In this document: positions 59,811 through 64,000 of the stretch, piece after piece
Numbering within the stretch: position 1 is the stretch's first letter
Layout: every line of letters starts with the position of its first letter
NCBI GenBank assembly: GCA_900660155.1
Contig: CABFPE010000078.1
Coordinates: 345,686-409,685 of the forward strand
Reading direction: 5' to 3'
DNA from: Hofstenia miamia
Lineage: Eukaryota > Xenacoelomorpha > Acoela > Hofsteniidae
DNA: 64,000 bases
Program-made: the position numbers and the translations under genes
The notes under the pieces: model-generated
What the model saw: the letters and a program-made list of their open reading frames with translations, nothing else
What the model was told of the DNA's origin: nothing
Database searches by the model: none

Positions 59811-62800
59811 ATTACTAAGTACGTCCTTGGCTGTTCACATTATCAAAAACACGTCACATTCGAATTGAATAAATGCTATTTTAAAAACAAATTTCATTAC
59901 TGCAATTGTGATAGAATCAGAGTAAAGCAACTATCTTACATTACAGATGCTTCATTCTACTTTTGAATAAACTCAATGGCTTGTAGTCCCTTCGTTTCTA
60001 CTCTCAGGAAGGTAGGGAAAAACTATTTATTAGGTTCGATACCCTAACATAAGTAAATTCTATCTGCTTTTAAAGGGTAAAGATAGAAATAAAACGTTGG
60101 CGATCAGAAGAGGGCGACCCGCGGACTTCATTTATAAAGTAGATGAAATATTCAAAAAGCAAATCGAAATTTGAAAGATATTTGGATTTGGTTTTGACTA
60201 AATCACTCTTTAAGAAGCATTGAATAAAAATGCAATCCAATCGTTGCTAAAAATATAAATGAATGGCGTGTATTGCTATAAAATCAATTACAACAAGTGA
60301 TTCGAAACAAGTTAAGCACTACTCTCAATTATACTACAAATACAACTAGAAGAAAGCACGCTTAATTATGACTCGAATTAAGCTTTTAATAACGCCAATG
60401 GCATACAAAAATTTATTTAGATGATTTATAAAACACTTTAACCCTCATTAAGGTATTTACCGTTTCAAATAAATCGATTCGTTTCAATGAAAAAGACAGA
60501 CAAAAGTCAAAAGAAGATTGTTAATATTTAATATTCCCACCATGGTGTCAATCACACAGTGTATGTTCATTGACAGCAGAGTTGCAATAAGCTCGGCTCA
60601 AAAACCGGCTGGTAACTTAGCGGCTCATTTATTGAACCAATCAGAGGCAATTAGCATAGCACACTTGCATTAGTTTCCAGGCTTCGTTTAACCGCATGGC
60701 ATTTAACAGCTCGCAAGTTGGCGCATCGGTGGCAATTGTGTGTTTCAGTACCGTAATCAATGAAAGCAGCCGAATTAGAGCAGATTCTTCACAGTGGCAA
60801 CGATCTTTTGATTCATTTGTTCATTTTTGTAAAATTTGATAAAAATTAAAAACAGTTTGTGAACTGGTTTGTTTTTGTATTAGACCGGCTCGGCTAGCGT
60901 CTCGTACGGTTTCGGCTCGGCTCGGCTAGGCTCATGAAAATTAAAAGCTTATTCCAACTCTGATTGACAGTGACATTTACTTACAATCATGAGCATAAAT
61001 GTTCAAAATAATCCAGATGAAGTCCATCTTATAATTAAAAATGATTTGATTTTCACAATAAGCATTATAGTAGGTTATTCAAGACTCAGGGCCTCCCTGA
61101 CATTCATTTCAGTAAACTTCTAATCAACTCAAACACTCGTCCATCTTGACGTTCGCTCTTATTAACGTTTTATCCATATATCAAAAAGGTTGTGAAGAAA
61201 TGTATTTTCAATTAGGTTCATTAATCCTACTCGCTCTGGAAATTACCACAAGCATTTCTCCAAGTTCATAGCAGATACTTGGATTTCCCACAACTGGTCG
61301 AGGACAGCTTCTAAATATACTTTATGTTCTCTAAGATGACGATATCATGTATCCTATTCTGACACCATGTCAGCAATACTTCCAGATCTAACTTTTTTTC
61401 GAAGATATTCTTTATGTATTTTTTTTCGGCAAAAGGTATGATTAAGTGCTACTGCTAATTTGGGCATACGCTTAGAATTAATATTACTTGAATTAAGGTT
61501 TATTAGAATATCATTGGATAAGCAATTGCGAATGATGATCTTAAAATGCATAGAAAATATCGAGTCTTTAGGTCCTTAACAAGTTTCGATCAGGTCTAGG
61601 CGCAGATGTTGATATCAAAATCTTCTTGTCCGAATCTCATGGTTGAAAGAATCACAAGGTAGTTCACAGTCTTTTGTGAGTGATATTACAAAATTGCAAG
61701 TATTCAAGTATTGAAGATGAGATTATGATTGGAAGTATATATTTGGGATGAATAATTATTACCAGAATTAAAACAATTTTTTCATAAAAAATACAGTTTT
61801 CTCTTAGCTGTATGCAGCAGAATAATGACTATATGCTGTAGGTGTATACAGCAAAAACGGACGGTCTGATTCAGCAAATCGTACTTCCCTAATAAAACTT
61901 CGTTCTTTTTCATGGTCATTTAATTAGATATTTCTACTCGATTATTTGAATCAACTCGTATACAAAATGTTAGCGCACAATCAGGCTTGCGTTGATCCTA
62001 ACTACCAAAAAATGATGTTAAATATCTACATAATTGGCGCAGCAGGTAGCTTACACGGAAATATTTCAAGGAAACCAAGATACAAAAACAAAATAAAGAG
62101 AATCGCATGATAAAAACGAGAAAGCATTGTGGAAGTAAACGTTTAATAAAAAAGCGGTGAATAGTTTCTCATAATTTCGTCTTCGTTGCATTGTTTGAAA
62201 TTACATGAAAGCACAAATTCGTCTGGTTAAAAGAGTTTTTAACAAATAAAACCTTTATATTGAACAATTAAGTGTAATCAAAAAGTGAAAATAGAATGTT
62301 AATTAAAAACAATAAATTTAGTCAAAACATTAATTACTTTGAAATCGGAAGTTTATATTTAGGAAAACACGGAAATTAAAATCATTCAAGAAAAATGTAT
62401 GCCAAAATGAAAACTTTTCATTTACCAAAATACACGTATGGATGTCAAAGCAAATGTGCAGGTTAATGCTGGGCACTAATTTAGTTGATCTTGTGTTTCG
62501 ATTGTATTATCCTGCCCTAATTTTGACCTGTTGGACAATATAAAACCAGAAATTACAAAACCTTCGACATTGTACTTGCAAAATACTGTAGCATGGAGTT
62601 GCCTTTGCGACTAATACTGAGTCTCTTTTTTGCTGACGATGGCAAGGCAATATTTCAGACAACCTGTCCTGTTGCTCATCCCTAGTCGGCATTGTCTTCT
62701 TATTAAAAATCTGGAATTGAATGAAATTTGAAGACATTTCTATTGATTTTGCAGATTATCAAATTAACTAAATTTATTTAGGCAAAAGTTAATCGATTAA

Positions 62801-64000
62801 AAATAATTTTTATATCCCCAGGAATTGCATTTTCATTTTTAATGGCCAAATTTCGGTTTTTTGTCACCGCTGATTTCGAATTGCATTTCATTTTTTTCGG
62901 ATCGTAGAAGTGTGACATGATTACAAATATGCTGTGGAGTGCAAAACTAAAAAATAAACGGTTAAAAATAAAAACTAAAGTCCCTTACATAACTACAATG
63001 AATTGAAGGTTTGATGTGTTTCAAATTGTTTTTACAGAAATCAGTAAAAATAAAAAATAATCAACAGCATCACAAGCAAATGAATTTTCAAATAAAAAAT
63101 AAATTAGTTGAATTTGATTTATAAATGGAAATTCGGAGCATTGTCATGTTTCGTAAGTTGAAAAGAGGGACATAAAACCCTACAATTAAATAATTCATAC
63201 ATAATGTAGCATCTATTTTTGGAGCAATTAGGGAAAACGCTATTAAATTGAAGCTTTTAACGGTGAGATGAGCACGACTCTGCTATAATGAAGTTAACTT
63301 AACCCACACAATCCTCACTGATTGCTTACCCTCAAATATGAAATTACTGAGTTGGGAAGCACAGCTCGGCCCGATACGTTATTCATTCGTATGTTCGCTG
63401 CTAAGTTGATGATGTATAGAAAATGTGAAACTGAATTGGCATTAATATTCGAAATATGAAACTAATATACTTGTTACAATCTTTTAAACAACTTTTCCAG
63501 CGAACAACGGTGGGAGCGGCGCAATGTTTTTCACAAACGCCCGTTTTTCCAAGTGTCCAACTACCATTATTATATCATCCAGTGCAATGCGTTGTTGTGT
63601 ATTGAAATTTTCGTGCATTCAGTATTCTTTAACACGAACTATTTTATCATAATGCTATTTCATATTTTCGTGTTGGCATTTCGTATGGGTGTAATTTGCT
63701 TACATCTATATCAAGATTGTACATATAAATGGGAATGCGTTATAAGATAACTTATAGGCAATTGTCTATCGCCATACATAAGCAATTGAACAAATGTTTC
63801 CAGGCATTTAGCGGCTTGCGCTAGCAGGTATTGAAAGAAATATAAATCAATTTAATTTTTACAAGTATGTTGTGTATTTTACAATTTTTAGTAAGTAGAT
63901 AGTTATGGTAATTTAGGCCAAATACTCGTATATTTCATTGTGTATCGTGGACAACATATTGATCTAATTATTTGTACAGTAAGTAACAATAAGCTCTATG
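59811..64000. other. Non-coding right flank
   Basis: AT-rich, holds the GGCTCG-rich element. ORFs up to 76 codons show no recognisable family. Confidence 0.55.
60575..60950. repeat. Putative element with GGCTCGGCT-rich arms
   Basis: The left arm (about 60590-60640) has GCTCGGCTC, CCGGCT and GCGGCTC. The right arm (60885-60945) has CCGGCTCGGCTAGC and GGCTCGGCTCGGCTAGG. The body includes GAACCAATCAGAGGC, which contains a CCAAT box, but no gene start is seen. Confidence 0.45.

Noticed and set aside
60001-60060. GGTTCGATACC, like a tRNA B box; similar GTTCGAACC at 35487 and 54866
   Set aside because: No cloverleaf or A box at the right distance.
61320-61345. Minus-strand RHLREHK followed by GT, resembling the end of the missing ARIH1 exon (SLRFEHK)
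   Set aside because: Stops lie directly upstream in the same frame and no other ARIH1 residues are present.

Overview
The window is AT-rich animal chromosomal DNA: about 70% A+T by eye, long (TA)n runs, spliced genes with multi-kilobase introns, a U6 snRNA-like sequence and many degraded transposons. Exons of a conserved animal gene, ariadne-1 (ARIH1), show it is a metazoan chromosome and not microbial contamination. The U6 copy has the ...GCACATATAC 5' region rather than the ...AACATATAC form of Drosophila and other insects. This argues weakly against an insect. I cannot name the species.

The outstanding locus is 7334-9762 on the + strand. It is a two-exon gene for a ~645-residue class II triterpene cyclase of the prokaryotic squalene-hopene cyclase (SHC) type. 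It aligns end to end with Alicyclobacillus SHC as I remember that sequence. The catalytic DXDD acid motif and the supporting Asp/His pair are present, but several aromatic residues that line the bacterial pocket are replaced, and an N-terminal secretory signal is present. Animals normally make sterols with a lanosterol-type oxidosqualene cyclase, so a secreted SHC-type enzyme with a host-type intron suggests an acquired and domesticated cyclase, possibly making a non-hopane terpene.

From left to right: 0-7 kb holds two protein-like exons of unrecognised minus-strand gene(s) (520-710 and 3393-3634), a small hAT MITE with target-site duplication, and repeats. 7.3-9.8 kb is the cyclase gene. 10-19 kb holds microsatellites, a 21-bp tandem repeat, one candidate terminal exon and a decayed reverse-transcriptase element (15.3-17.4 kb, minus). 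19.4-20.2 kb holds a LINE 3' fragment directly behind a U6 sequence on the same strand. 21.36-29.87 kb holds the last three coding exons of ARIH1 on the minus strand, convergent with the cyclase, with a 7.3-kb intron. 30-57 kb is mostly non-coding. It contains MITEs (notably 44992-45526), hAT transposase debris (48.4 kb), dispersed repeat pairs, a possible Cys-rich exon (52.5 kb) and a 137-codon ORF (55.6 kb). 57.9-59.8 kb is an internally deleted two-ORF CR1/L2-like LINE with a PHD-finger ORF1. The remainder is non-coding and repeat-rich.

Only the cyclase and ARIH1 are firmly identified genes; nothing suggests that they work together. No LTR retrovirus, CRISPR array or toxin gene was recognised.
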